A stretch of 64,000 nt of DNA, from contig NZ_JAAATZ010000001.1 of the NCBI RefSeq assembly GCF_010119235.1, forward strand, positions 588,501 to 652,500. Direction: 5' to 3'. The DNA is from Flavobacterium phycosphaerae (GTDB taxonomy: Bacteria > Bacteroidota > Bacteroidia > Flavobacteriales > Flavobacteriaceae). This document shows positions 6,372 through 15,571 of this stretch, one piece after another. A model generated the notes under the pieces. It ran no database searches. It saw nothing but the letters and a program-made list of their open reading frames with translations, and was not told the origin of the DNA. How positions within the stretch are numbered: the stretch's first letter is position 1; each line of letters starts with the position of its first letter. A program made the translations under genes and the position numbers.

Positions 6372-8915
6372 TTGAAAAATAGTATCACAAAAATATCATT
6401 ATTTATTCTAACTGGACTAATTATCTTTGGTTGCAACACCACAAAAAGAGTTCCTGACGGGAAAAGACTCCTGAACAAAAATGATATCTATGTTGATGGC
6501 AAAAAAGACAACACCGAAGACATCTTTAATCAACTCTATCAAAAACAAAACACTTCAATTTTAGGGTATCACCTTCGTTTGAACATCTACAATTTGGCCA
6601 AACCAAAATCGGATTCACTGTTCAAGGCCAAAATGATTAAAAATCCGCAACGCTATTACCGAAAAGCAAAATGGTTATCCAAAAAACAAGTCAAACGTTT
6701 GGGCGAGTCTTTCTTTTATTCGGGCAAAGATAATTTCTTGCGAAAAACAGGTGAAGCGCCCGTGATTTTAGATACTGCCAGCACTCGAAAATCATTACGC
6801 CGTTTAAAGTCATACTATTTCAACCGAGGTTATTTTGACGTTACCACCAAATACAAAATTGACACCCTTGATTCAAAAAGGGTGAAACTCAAATATGACA
6901 TTGCCACCGGAACACCCTATATTCTTGACAGCATTGATAGTTACATCAGCAGTGCCCCGTTAGATTCGATTTATCAATTGCGAAAGAAAAATTCATTTCT
7001 CAAAACAGGCAAACGTTATGAAACCGTTGATTTTGATAATGAAAGAGGTCGAATCACTGAAGATTTCAGAAACAATGGTGCCTACCGTTTTCAGCAAAAT
7101 TATGTGACTTTTGACATTGACACTATTGCGAAAACCCACAAAGCCAATGTAGATTTGGTCATAGAAAATGAATCGGTTAGAGTTGACGACAGCGTTAAAA
7201 TGGCTCCTTTTGAACTGTACAAGATTAGCAAAGTAAATATTTTTACGGACCACAGCGCCACTGATCCTAACGCAAAAATAAGCGACAGCACGGTTTACAA
7301 AGACTTTACATTATACAGTGTTAATAAACTAAAATACCGCCCGAAAGCTATAACCGATGGTGTTTTTGTAGTCAAAGGCACTTATTTTTCAGATAACAAA
7401 ACAACGCTTACTTCTAAGTACCTGAGTAATCTTAAGGTATTCAACTATCCTTTGATTCAATATGTAGAAGACAAAACACAAAAAAATGCTTTGATTGCCA
7501 ATGTATATCTGACACCAAGGAAGAAATACACCTTTGGTTTTTCGACTGATTTTACCCATTCCAACATTCAGGATTTCGGAATTTCGGGCAATACTTTTTT
7601 GGCCATTCGAAATGTATTTAACGGTGCCGAAACCTTTGACATTGGGTTTAGAGGCAATATTGGTTCTTCAAAAGACTTGGCCAATCCTAACAATAACTTC
7701 TTTAATATTTCGGAAATTGGTGTGGATGCCAACCTGAATTTCCCGCGTTTGTTTTTACCGTTCAAAACGGATAAAATCATTCCGAAAACGATGATTCCTT
7801 ATACTAAGATGAGTATTGGTTATGCCAAACAAACCAATATCGGATTAGACAAACAAAACTTTACGAGTTCGCTAACTTACAACTGGACACCTAAGAAAGG
7901 CGTCAACTTTAAATTTGATTTATTCAATATTCAGTTTGTAAAAAACCTGAATCCTACCAATTATTTTAACATCTATAAATCATCATACAATACGATAAAT
8001 GATATTGCCAAAAACTACACTATTAATCCGGACTATACGGATGCAAATGGTGATTTGAAAATTGAAAGCGGTGTCTTAGGCTTTGCCAATGATGCGCTCA
8101 CAGATCCAAGTTTAGGCATCACCGCTGCTGATTCTAAATCAATATTGAGTATTGTAGAAAGAAGAGTCCGATTGACCGAAAACAACCTGATTTTTGCTTC
8201 CAGTCTTTCTTTCTCTAAAACCTCACAGCGCGATTTGTTTGACAATGAGTTTTATGCCTTTAAAACCAAATTAGAATCGGCCGGAAACATGCTGTCTCTT
8301 TTGGCCAGGGCGGCAAAACAACTTAAAAATCAAAACGGAGCCAATACCATTTTTGATGTTGAATTTTCGCAATACATTAAAACCGAAGTTGAGTTTATCA
8401 AACATTGGGATTTAAAACGAAAAAAAGTACTGGCTTCTAAAGCTTTTTTCGGTATTGCCATTCCCTACGGAAACTCTACGAGTATTCCTTTTTCACGAAG
8501 TTATTTTGCCGGAGGTTCTAATGACAACCGAGCTTGGCAATCTTATAGTTTAGGTCCGGGAGGAAGCAGTAGTATTTTGGATTTTAATGAAGCTAATATG
8601 AAACTGATGTTGAGCACAGAATTGCGTTTTAATTTATTTCAAAAACTGAACGGAGCGCTGTTTGCCGATGCCGGAAATATTTGGAACATTTTAGACAACA
8701 CTACCTTTGAGCCTTCTATTTTCAGAAACCTAAAGTCGTTAGAGAATATGGCGCTCGGTACCGGATATGGTTTACGCTATGATTTTAATTTCTTTATATT
8801 AAGGATTGATATGGGATTCAAAACCTATAATCCGGCGCTTTCTGAAGACAAATGGTTCAAGGAATTGCGCTTCGATAAATCGGTTTTAAATATTGGAATA
8901 AATTATCCTTTCTAA
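6372..8915 (+). CDS. tamL: TamL-type translocation and assembly module lipoprotein (BamA/TamA superfamily)
   Basis: Outer-membrane Omp85-family protein of 847 residues thought to work with a TamB-type partner in outer-membrane biogenesis. It begins with a lipoprotein signal (lipobox IIFG|C, Cys21), unlike ordinary BamA or TamA, which defines the Bacteroidota TamL variant. POTRA-like regions cover roughly residues 90-330 (for example RRLKSYYFNRGYFDVTTKY), and a C-terminal barrel ends in an aromatic residue (…GINYPF). GGSNDNRAWQSYSLGPG near residue 720 resembles the conserved GxxxxRG-type loop 6 motif of Omp85 barrels. The start is TTG at 6372; the next ATG would remove the signal peptide. Confidence 0.85.
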   Translation: MKNSITKISLFILTGLIIFGCNTTKRVPDGKRLLNKNDIYVDGKKDNTEDIFNQLYQKQNTSILGYHLRLNIYNLAKPKSDSLFKAKMIKNPQRYYRKAKWLSKKQVKRLGESFFYSGKDNFLRKTGEAPVILDTASTRKSLRRLKSYYFNRGYFDVTTKYKIDTLDSKRVKLKYDIATGTPYILDSIDSYISSAPLDSIYQLRKKNSFLKTGKRYETVDFDNERGRITEDFRNNGAYRFQQNYVTFDIDTIAKTHKANVDLVIENESVRVDDSVKMAPFELYKISKVNIFTDHSATDPNAKISDSTVYKDFTLYSVNKLKYRPKAITDGVFVVKGTYFSDNKTTLTSKYLSNLKVFNYPLIQYVEDKTQKNALIANVYLTPRKKYTFGFSTDFTHSNIQDFGISGNTFLAIRNVFNGAETFDIGFRGNIGSSKDLANPNNNFFNISEIGVDANLNFPRLFLPFKTDKIIPKTMIPYTKMSIGYAKQTNIGLDKQNFTSSLTYNWTPKKGVNFKFDLFNIQFVKNLNPTNYFNIYKSSYNTINDIAKNYTINPDYTDANGDLKIESGVLGFANDALTDPSLGITAADSKSILSIVERRVRLTENNLIFASSLSFSKTSQRDLFDNEFYAFKTKLESAGNMLSLLARAAKQLKNQNGANTIFDVEFSQYIKTEVEFIKHWDLKRKKVLASKAFFGIAIPYGNSTSIPFSRSYFAGGSNDNRAWQSYSLGPGGSSSILDFNEANMKLMLSTELRFNLFQKLNGALFADAGNIWNILDNTTFEPSIFRNLKSLENMALGTGYGLRYDFNFFILRIDMGFKTYNPALSEDKWFKELRFDKSVLNIGINYPF

Positions 8916-8928
8916 AATTAGAAATTAT

Positions 8929-8936
8929 TATTTTTG
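8929..8936 (+). promoter_or_regulatory. Bacteroidota -7 element before fbaA
   Basis: TATTTTTG fits TAnnTTTG and lies 28 bases before the fbaA ATG, just after tamL ends. No good -33 TTG. Confidence 0.45.
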
Positions 8937-8964
8937 TACCCTTAACTTAAAAACAACCACAACA

Positions 8965-10032
8965 ATGGCTCACAATATCAAACCCGGAGTAGCAACAGGC
9001 GATGAAGTTCAGGCAATTTTTAACTATGCCAAAGAAAAAGGATTTGCACTTCCGGCGGTAAACGTAATTGGTTCCAGTACCATCAATGGTGTTTTGGAAA
9101 CGGCTGCTAAGTTAAATGCGCCGGTGATTATTCAGTTTTCAAACGGTGGAGCTGCCTACAATGCCGGAAAAGGATTGTCTAATGAAGGTCAAAAAGCCGC
9201 TATCCTTGGTGGGATTGCCGGAGCTAAACACATTCATACTTTGGCGGAAGCTTATGGAGCTACTGTAATTCTGCATACGGACCATTGTGCTAAAAATTTA
9301 TTGCCTTGGTTAGATGGTTTGTTGGATGCTTCTGAAAAGCATTTTGCCGAAACCGGAAAGCCACTATACTCTTCGCATATGATTGATTTATCGGAAGAGC
9401 CTTTGCACGAAAACATTGAAATTTGCAAAGAATACTTAACCCGTATGAGCAAAATGGGTATGACTTTGGAAATTGAATTGGGTATTACCGGTGGTGAAGA
9501 AGATGGTGTAGACAACTCCGATGTTGACAGTTCTAAATTATACACACAGCCTGATGAAGTAGCTTTTGCTTATGAGGAATTGATGAAAGTTTCTCCGAAG
9601 TTTACTATTGCTGCTGCTTTTGGAAACGTGCATGGTGTATACAAACCGGGTAATGTAAAACTGACTCCAAAAATCTTGAAAAACTCTCAGGACTATGTTC
9701 AAAATAAATTCAATACGGGTCATAATCCGGTTGACTTTGTTTTCCATGGCGGTTCAGGTTCTACCTTAGAAGAAATCAGAGAAGCTATTGAGTATGGTGT
9801 TATCAAAATGAACATTGATACCGATTTACAGTTTGCTTTTACAGAAGGTATAAGAGACTACATGACTTCAAAAATTGATTACTTACGAACTCAAATAGGC
9901 AGTCCTGACGGGGCTGATTCACCGAACAAAAAACACTACGATCCGAGAAAGTGGATTAGAGAAGGCGAACTGACTTTCAACAAAAGGTTAGAACAGGCGT
10001 TTGCTGATTTAAATAACGTTAACACATTATAA
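8965..10032 (+). CDS. fbaA: Fructose-bisphosphate aldolase, class II
   Basis: Zinc-dependent cytoplasmic aldolase of glycolysis and gluconeogenesis, interconverting fructose-1,6-bisphosphate with dihydroxyacetone phosphate and glyceraldehyde-3-phosphate. The 355-residue length and the sequence fit the class IIA (E. coli FbaA-like) group: LHTDHCAKNLLPWLDG contains Asp106 and the zinc ligand His107, EIELGITGGEEDGVD provides another metal region, and HGGSGSTLEEI near residue 260 and NIDTDLQFAF near 288 bind phosphate. It has its own promoter element and is followed by an intergenic inverted repeat before accD. Confidence 0.96.
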   Translation: MAHNIKPGVATGDEVQAIFNYAKEKGFALPAVNVIGSSTINGVLETAAKLNAPVIIQFSNGGAAYNAGKGLSNEGQKAAILGGIAGAKHIHTLAEAYGATVILHTDHCAKNLLPWLDGLLDASEKHFAETGKPLYSSHMIDLSEEPLHENIEICKEYLTRMSKMGMTLEIELGITGGEEDGVDNSDVDSSKLYTQPDEVAFAYEELMKVSPKFTIAAAFGNVHGVYKPGNVKLTPKILKNSQDYVQNKFNTGHNPVDFVFHGGSGSTLEEIREAIEYGVIKMNIDTDLQFAFTEGIRDYMTSKIDYLRTQIGSPDGADSPNKKHYDPRKWIREGELTFNKRLEQAFADLNNVNTL

Positions 10033-10037
10033 ATTAC

Positions 10038-10095
10038 GATTAAGGATTTGGGATTAAGGATTTGAAAATCCTAATTCCTCATTCCTAATTCCTAA
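10038..10095. repeat. Short direct and inverted repeat between fbaA and accD
   Basis: Two direct copies of a GATTAAGGATTTG-like 13-14-mer are followed by two inverted copies (AATCCTAATTCC, ATTCCTAATTCC). The inner pair can fold with GGATTAAGGATTT (10051-10063) against AAATCCTAATTCC (10066-10078), with two mismatches. This could be a weak terminator, a processing site, or a decayed palindromic repeat element. Confidence 0.55.
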
Positions 10096-10105
10096 ATTAA
10101 AACAT

Positions 10106-10960
10106 ATGGCTTGGTTTAAAAGAACAGAAAAAGGGATTACCACCGCAACCGAAGACAAGAAAGACGTACCCAAAGGACTTTGGTACAAATCACCGACGGG
10201 TAAGATTATCGATCAAGATGAATTGGCTCGTAACCTATGGGTGAGTCCGGAAGATGATTTTCATGTTAGAATTGGCAGTAAAGAGTACTTTGAAATCTTG
10301 TTTGACAACAATGAATTTAAAGAGTTGGACGCCAACATGACGGCTAAGGACCCTTTACACTTTGTAGATACTAAAAAATATTCAGACCGTTTAAAAGATG
10401 CCATTGACAAAACCGGATTGAAGGATGCGGTTAGAACCGGAGTAGGTAAATCAAAAGGGAAAGACTTGGTGGTTTGCTGTATGGACTTTGCTTTTATCGG
10501 CGGTTCGATGGGAGCTGTAGTGGGTGAGAAAATTGCTCGCGGTATTGACTATGCTATTAAAACCAAAACGCCTTTTGTGATGATATCCAAATCAGGAGGG
10601 GCTCGTATGATGGAAGCGGCTTACTCGTTAATGCAGTTGGCTAAGACTTCTGCCAAGCTAGCGCAATTGGCTGAGGCTAAAATTCCTTATATTTCTTTGT
10701 GTACTGATCCTACTACGGGAGGAACTACCGCTTCTTATGCTATGTTGGGAGACATTAACATATCCGAACCGGGTGCTTTGATTGGTTTTGCCGGTCCTCG
10801 TGTGGTGCGTGACACTACCGGGAAAGATTTGCCGGAAGGTTTTCAAACCGCGGAGTTTGTATTGGATCATGGTTTCCTAGATTTTATTGCACCTCGTAAA
10901 GAATTGAAAGACAAAATCAATTTATATATTGACTTGATTTTGAATCAGGACGTGAGATAG
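10106..10960 (+). CDS. accD: Acetyl-CoA carboxylase carboxyltransferase subunit beta
   Basis: Beta subunit of the carboxyltransferase that makes malonyl-CoA for fatty acid synthesis; it pairs with AccA, which is not in this window. The 284-residue protein keeps the crotonase-like core ([64 protein letters not shown]). The N-terminal zinc ribbon found in most AccD proteins has no cysteines: W-Y-K-S-P-T-G (residues 26-32) and V-S-P-E-D (46-50) align with the two CPxC pairs. The surrounding residues (LARNLWVSP…FHVRIG) are preserved, so the fold may persist without zinc. Confidence 0.93.
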   Translation: MAWFKRTEKGITTATEDKKDVPKGLWYKSPTGKIIDQDELARNLWVSPEDDFHVRIGSKEYFEILFDNNEFKELDANMTAKDPLHFVDTKKYSDRLKDAIDKTGLKDAVRTGVGKSKGKDLVVCCMDFAFIGGSMGAVVGEKIARGIDYAIKTKTPFVMISKSGGARMMEAAYSLMQLAKTSAKLAQLAEAKIPYISLCTDPTTGGTTASYAMLGDINISEPGALIGFAGPRVVRDTTGKDLPEGFQTAEFVLDHGFLDFIAPRKELKDKINLYIDLILNQDVR

Positions 10961-10991
10961 TTTTTTACTTAAAAGAAACACCCTATAGAAA

Positions 10992-11024
10992 GGCACAAAG
11001 TTTTCACTTTGTGTCTTTTTTTTG
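10992..11024 (+). terminator. Terminator after accD
   Basis: GCACAAAGT pairs with ACTTTGTGT around a short loop and is followed by a long T-run on the plus strand. It lies about 30 bases after the accD stop. Confidence 0.8.
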
Positions 11025-11146
11025 TTTGGTATAGTGGTGATGACGGTTCTTATAGGGCTTATATTGTTTACTCTATTGGGAAGGGGTTCTTTGCCCTTGG
11101 TTATCGTGGTCAAACTATTGCTATTGGAGCTTCAACAAAAAGGAAT

Positions 11147-11408
11147 AGTGCTTTTGACAACGGTATTATGACTTCCATTAAGGATAAAAAGAGCTTAACC
11201 ATTAATATGATTGACTAAACTAATAGCAAGGGAGATTATACTATTGGCAAGATTGACTAAACCAATGACAAGGGAGTCTATACCATTGACAAGATTGACT
11301 AAACCAATGACAAGAGAGGCTATACCATTGACAAGATTGACTAAACCAATGGCAAGAGAGGCTATACCATTGGCAAGATTGACTAAACCATTAACAAGAA
11401 AGGCTATA
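11147..11408. repeat. 42-bp tandem array with a 21-bp half-unit, between convergent accD and the permease
   Basis: Most of the 507-base gap 10961-11467 is this array. Copies start at 11210, 11252, 11294, 11336 and 11378 (the last partial). Each unit is two diverged 21-base halves, one beginning ATTGACTAAACCAATGACAA and the other AGAGGCTATACCATTGACAA, identical at about 16 of 21 positions. Older, decayed half-units can be followed upstream to about 11147. Stops in two of three plus frames recur in every unit; the third plus frame and one minus frame are open and read 7-residue repeats, but without credible starts. I regard it as a non-coding minisatellite. Confidence 0.8.
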
Positions 11409-11467
11409 GTAGTCCTTCGTTTGGCAATAGCGGTAGTGCGAATGGTTTTGGGAAAGCTTTTTGGGGA

Positions 11468-12724
11468 TTACATACCGCTGCGGATGGCCTCTACCGGGTC
11501 TAATCTGGATGCGGAAATGGCAGGGAGAATACCGGAAATCAAACCAATGATAGCGGCTAAACCGGTTCCTAAGAGGATATTGCCCATGCCCAATACAAAT
11601 TCAAAGTCAAGCGCTTGGGTTAATATAATGGCGATAATCCAGACCAGTAGCAAGCCTATTAATCCGCCGATTACACAAAGAATGATGGCTTCGAACAGGA
11701 ATTGAAACAGGATGAATTTATTTTTGGCGCCGAGGGATTTTTGAATGCCAATGAGGTTGGTTCTTTCTTTTACCGAAACGAACATGATGTTGGCTATACC
11801 AAAGCCGCCTACCAGTAGTGAAAAGATACTGATAATCCACCCTCCTACTTTGAGGCTACCGATAATGTTATCAATCATATCGGTAAGTCCGGCCAAGATA
11901 TTGACGAAGAAATTATCAATATCGCCTTGTTTTACCCCTCTGATGTTGCGGAGTTTTTGCGAAATCTCCCCTTTCAGCTGTTCAATATCGGCTCCTTTTT
12001 CGGGTTTGATGATAATAACCGGTAAAACCTGCTCGTTGTTATCGCCATAAATTCTTCTTAAAAAGGTAGACGGGAAAAAGGCTGACGTATCATCGCCTCC
12101 ACCAATATCAATACCCGAATCGCCTTTCTTTTTGGTCACTCCGATAACGGTAAATTGCTGGCCATACATCCTAACAGTTTTCCCTATCGGGTCGAAATCA
12201 TCGAATAAACTTTTGGCTATTTCATAACCTAACACCACTACTTGTTTTCCGGAATTGGATTCGGCTTCGTTAAAAAAGCGTCCTTCGGAAAACTCCATGC
12301 GTTGAATATCGACAAACTCTGAAGTCACCGGCACCATATTTACCGCTGATACAGTTTTTGAATCTTGTTTGATGTTTTGATTGTTGGTGAAATATTGGAA
12401 ACAAGTGTTCTCCACATTATTTAAGGAACCTTTTAAATATTGGTATTCTTCAAATGTTACGTTGGGAAATTGTTCTCTTTTCCAGCGGGGCACTTCGGTT
12501 GGCCCAAAGGATTGGCTGGTTAAATAAATAGTGTTTTTGTCGAGTGTACTTAAATCGGCTTTGATTTTTCGGTCTAACGAATCGACTGCGGCCAATACTG
12601 CAATGATGGAAAAAATACCGATGGTTACGCCTAAAAGGGAAAGCATGGTTCGCAATTTATTGTTGCGGAGTGCGTTCATGGCAAAGGCAAAACTCTCTTT
12701 AAGCAGTCGAAAGTACAGTAGCAT
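11468..12724 (-). CDS. ABC transporter permease, MacB/FtsX type
   Basis: Inner-membrane permease of 418 residues. Topology is typical for the family: one N-terminal TM segment after a short cytoplasmic start (NNKLRTMLSLLGVTIGIFSIIAVLA, about residues 20-45), a large periplasmic MacB_PCD domain (about 50-270), then three TM segments in the FtsX domain (about 290-315, 340-370, 380-405). The C-terminus has the characteristic SASRLDPVEAIRSG tail. Such proteins work as dimers with an ATPase in lipoprotein or peptide export or mechanotransmission; no ATPase or membrane-fusion gene is adjacent, so the substrate is unknown. Confidence 0.9.
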   Translation of the reverse strand: MLLYFRLLKESFAFAMNALRNNKLRTMLSLLGVTIGIFSIIAVLAAVDSLDRKIKADLSTLDKNTIYLTSQSFGPTEVPRWKREQFPNVTFEEYQYLKGSLNNVENTCFQYFTNNQNIKQDSKTVSAVNMVPVTSEFVDIQRMEFSEGRFFNEAESNSGKQVVVLGYEIAKSLFDDFDPIGKTVRMYGQQFTVIGVTKKKGDSGIDIGGGDDTSAFFPSTFLRRIYGDNNEQVLPVIIIKPEKGADIEQLKGEISQKLRNIRGVKQGDIDNFFVNILAGLTDMIDNIIGSLKVGGWIISIFSLLVGGFGIANIMFVSVKERTNLIGIQKSLGAKNKFILFQFLFEAIILCVIGGLIGLLLVWIIAIILTQALDFEFVLGMGNILLGTGLAAIIGLISGILPAISASRLDPVEAIRSGM

Positions 12725-12834
12725 TTATGATGGGTTTACGGAATTGTAAATTTCTATAAAAATAATTGAAATCACTACAATTTTATTGAATGTTGTATAG
12801 GTGTCAAAAAATAAAATATTGTTACAATTGAGGC

Positions 12835-12865
12835 TTGAATTTTGGCTTGAAAAAAACTACTTTTG
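12835..12865 (+). promoter_or_regulatory. Bacteroidota promoter for purH (TTG-N20-TACTTTTG)
   Basis: A TTG at 12835-12837 and a TACTTTTG -7 element at 12858-12865 are separated by 20 bases, close to the Bacteroidota consensus TTG-N19-TAnnTTTG. The purH ATG follows 21 bases later. This is the best-formed promoter I found here. Confidence 0.6.
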
Positions 12866-12886
12866 TCGCTTAAACACAACTACACA

Positions 12887-14413
12887 ATGAACACTACAAA
12901 AACCATTAAATCGGCCCTGATTTCGGTATTTTCGAAAGACGGATTAGAGCCGATCGTTCGTAGGCTACACGAACAAAACGTAACCCTTTACTCGACCGGA
13001 GGAACAGAAGAATTTATTAACAACTTGGGGATTCCGGTAGTTCCGGTGGAAGAGGTGACTTCGTTTCCTGAGATTCTTGGCGGAAGAGTTAAGACTTTGC
13101 ATCCTAAAATTTTTGGCGGTATTTTGAACCGTCAGGACAATGCCACCGATGTGGCCCAAATGAAGGATTTTGAAATTCCGCAGATTGATTTGGTGATTGT
13201 TGATTTGTATCCTTTTGAAAAAACAGTGGCTTCGGGAGCTAGTGAACAGGATATTATTGAAAAAATTGACATTGGCGGGATTTCGTTGATTCGTGCTGCT
13301 GCGAAAAATTTTAACGATACGGTAATCGTGGCTTCGGTTAATGAGTATGCTATGTTATTGGATTTGATTTCGACTCAAAACGGTACTACGACTTTGGAGC
13401 AAAGAAAACTTTTGGCGACCAGAGCGTTTCATGTTTCTTCGCATTATGACACGGCTATATTTAATTATTTTAATACGGATGAAACCTATTTCAAGACCAG
13501 TATAGACCAGGGGCAAGTTTTACGCTATGGAGAAAATCCCCATCAGAAAGGCTTTTTCTTTGGTGAATTTGACAAGATGTTTACCAAATTGCACGGCAAA
13601 GAATTGTCATACAACAACCTGTTGGACGTTGATGCCGCTGTAAATTTGATATTGGAATTTAAAGCAAACGAGCCTACCTTCGCCATTTTAAAACACAATA
13701 ATGCTTGTGGATTAGCGACCAGAAGCAACATGAAAGAAGCTTATTTGGCTGCTTTGGCCGGTGATCCGACTTCGGCCTTTGGGGGTGTTTTAATAGCCAA
13801 TGGTACGATAGATTTGGCTACTGCTAATGAAATTAACAGCCTTTTCTGCGAAGTGGTTATTGCGCCAAGTTATGATGATGAAGCCATTGCCGTTTTATCT
13901 GAAAAGAAAAACAGAATTATATTGGTTCAGCATGAAGTGGCTTTGCCGGAGCGTCAAGTTCGGACTTGTTTGAACGGACTTTTGGTTCAGGACAGAAACA
14001 ATGTTACCGATACCAAAGACCATTTGAAAGTAGTTACCAACACTGCTCCGACGGCACAAGAAATTGACGATTTATTATTTGTTTCAAAAATTTGTAAAAA
14101 TACTAAATCAAACACCATTGTATTTGCAAAAAACAGTACATTAGTGGCATCGGGAACCGGACAAACTTCGCGAGTGGATGCTTTGAAACAAGCCATTGAA
14201 AAAGCCACCACTTTTGGATTTGATTTGAACGGAGCCGTGATGGCCAGCGATGCTTTTTTCCCTTTTCCGGATTGTGTTGAAATAGCGCACAACGCAGGAA
14301 TTACGGCAGTTATTCAGCCGGGAGGTTCGATAAAAGATGAGTTGAGCATCAATTTTTGCAACGAAAATAAAGTTGCCATGGTATTTACAGGAACACGTCA
14401 TTTTAAACATTAA
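12887..14413 (+). CDS. purH: Bifunctional AICAR transformylase / IMP cyclohydrolase
   Basis: Catalyses the last two steps of de novo purine synthesis: formylation of AICAR with 10-formyl-tetrahydrofolate, then ring closure to IMP. From the ATG at 12887 the product has 508 residues, the usual size. The N-terminal MGS-like cyclohydrolase domain contains SVFSKDGLEPIVRRL, YSTGGTEEFI and GGRVKTLHPKIFGGIL; the transformylase half contains LRYGENPHQKG, LKHNNACGLA, GDPTSAFGG and SDAFFPFPDC. A TTG start at 12863 is possible in frame but would lie in the promoter, so I use the ATG. It precedes mreB by 55 bases. Confidence 0.96.
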   Translation: MNTTKTIKSALISVFSKDGLEPIVRRLHEQNVTLYSTGGTEEFINNLGIPVVPVEEVTSFPEILGGRVKTLHPKIFGGILNRQDNATDVAQMKDFEIPQIDLVIVDLYPFEKTVASGASEQDIIEKIDIGGISLIRAAAKNFNDTVIVASVNEYAMLLDLISTQNGTTTLEQRKLLATRAFHVSSHYDTAIFNYFNTDETYFKTSIDQGQVLRYGENPHQKGFFFGEFDKMFTKLHGKELSYNNLLDVDAAVNLILEFKANEPTFAILKHNNACGLATRSNMKEAYLAALAGDPTSAFGGVLIANGTIDLATANEINSLFCEVVIAPSYDDEAIAVLSEKKNRIILVQHEVALPERQVRTCLNGLLVQDRNNVTDTKDHLKVVTNTAPTAQEIDDLLFVSKICKNTKSNTIVFAKNSTLVASGTGQTSRVDALKQAIEKATTFGFDLNGAVMASDAFFPFPDCVEIAHNAGITAVIQPGGSIKDELSINFCNENKVAMVFTGTRHFKH

Positions 14414-14419
14414 TTTGTT

Positions 14420-14427
14420 TAACTTTG
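14420..14427 (+). promoter_or_regulatory. Bacteroidota -7 element before mreB
   Basis: TAACTTTG fits TAnnTTTG and lies 41 bases before the mreB ATG, just after purH. No clear -33 TTG is present. Confidence 0.4.
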
Positions 14428-14468
14428 TCCGTTAAAAATTTATAAACATTTAAACCCTTAAAAAACTT

Positions 14469-15497
14469 ATGGGATTTTTTGATTTCATGACCGAGGATAT
14501 CGCCATTGACCTTGGTACAGCCAACACTCTGATCATACACAATGATAAAGTTGTAATTGATAGCCCTTCAATTGTTGCCCGTGACCGAATATCGGGTAAA
14601 ATCATCGCCGTTGGAAAAGAAGCCAACATGATGCAGGGTAAAACACATGAAAACATAAAAACCATACGTCCGTTGAAAGATGGGGTTATTGCCGACTTTG
14701 ATGCATCTGAAAAAATGATTTCGATGTTCATCAAAAGCATTCCGGCTTTGAAGAAAAAAATGTTTACTCCGGCACTTAGAATGGTAGTTTGTATTCCTTC
14801 GGGGATTACTGAAGTGGAGATGCGTGCGGTAAAAGAAAGTTGTGAACGCGTAAACGGAAAAGAAGTATACTTAATCCACGAGCCAATGGCAGCAGCGATT
14901 GGTATCGGTATCGATATTATGCAACCTAAAGGAAACATGATTGTGGATATCGGTGGAGGAACAACAGAGATTGCCGTTATTGCTTTGGGCGGAATTGTTT
15001 GTGACAAATCGGTTAAAATTGCCGGTGATGTTTTCACGAATGATATTGTTTATTACATGAGAACGCAACACAATTTATTTGTGGGAGAAAGTACGGCAGA
15101 GAAAATCAAGATTACCATTGGAGCGGCTACCGATGATTTGGAAACACCACCGGACGACATGTCGGTACAAGGTCGAGACTTATTGACCGGGAAACCAAAG
15201 CAGGTAGAAGTATCTTATAGAGAAATTGCTAAAGCCTTAGACAAATCGATTCAACGAATTGAAGATGCTATTATGGAAACGTTGTCACAAACGCCACCGG
15301 AATTAGCAGCGGATATTTACAACACCGGTATTTATCTTGCGGGTGGAGGATCAATGTTGAGAGGCTTGGACAAACGTATTTCTCAAAAAACCGATTTACC
15401 GGTTTACATCGCTGAAGACCCATTAAGAGCGGTAGTTCGCGGAACTGGGATGGCCCTTAAAAATATTCCGAAATTCAGAAGTATTTTAATCAAGTAA
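14469..15497 (+). CDS. mreB: Rod shape-determining protein MreB
   Basis: Bacterial actin that forms membrane-associated filaments directing lateral cell-wall synthesis. At 342 residues it is full length. The actin-fold nucleotide motifs are present: phosphate 1 (IAIDLGTANTLI, residues 11-22), phosphate 2 (MIVDIGGGTTEIAVI, near 158-172) and the adenosine motif (YLAGGGSMLRGL, near 289-300). It is first in the conserved mreB-mreC-mreD-mrdA-rodA cluster, which together encodes the elongasome core, so the window points to a rod-shaped cell. Confidence 0.98.
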   Translation: MGFFDFMTEDIAIDLGTANTLIIHNDKVVIDSPSIVARDRISGKIIAVGKEANMMQGKTHENIKTIRPLKDGVIADFDASEKMISMFIKSIPALKKKMFTPALRMVVCIPSGITEVEMRAVKESCERVNGKEVYLIHEPMAAAIGIGIDIMQPKGNMIVDIGGGTTEIAVIALGGIVCDKSVKIAGDVFTNDIVYYMRTQHNLFVGESTAEKIKITIGAATDDLETPPDDMSVQGRDLLTGKPKQVEVSYREIAKALDKSIQRIEDAIMETLSQTPPELAADIYNTGIYLAGGGSMLRGLDKRISQKTDLPVYIAEDPLRAVVRGTGMALKNIPKFRSILIK

Positions 15498-15571
15498 TTA
15501 GAACGTTAACACTAATTATTTTTTATCTTTATTTCGACGGATATTTATAACAAACATTATACAGTTTAAAA

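Noticed and set aside
6335..6478. N-terminal extension of the SpoU methyltransferase to an upstream ATG
   Set aside because: The extra 48 codons cover the tamL promoter and start and do not resemble the family; the inner ATG gives the normal N-terminus.
11009..11218. Short plus-strand frame with Gly-rich stretches (VYSIGKG, TIAIGAS) resembling adhesin head repeats
   Set aside because: It starts in the accD terminator, ends at the first array unit, and the resemblance is only of composition. No signal peptide or further domain.
11211..11705. 164-codon plus-strand frame with 7-residue RLTKPMT/REAIPLT repeats
   Set aside because: It starts with TTG inside the tandem array and continues antisense through the end of the ABC permease gene. 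The period of 42 is a multiple of three, so open frames through the array are expected by chance.
14450..15037. 195-codon frame antisense to mreB
   Set aside because: Lies wholly opposite a highly conserved gene; the long open frame reflects codon constraints of mreB.
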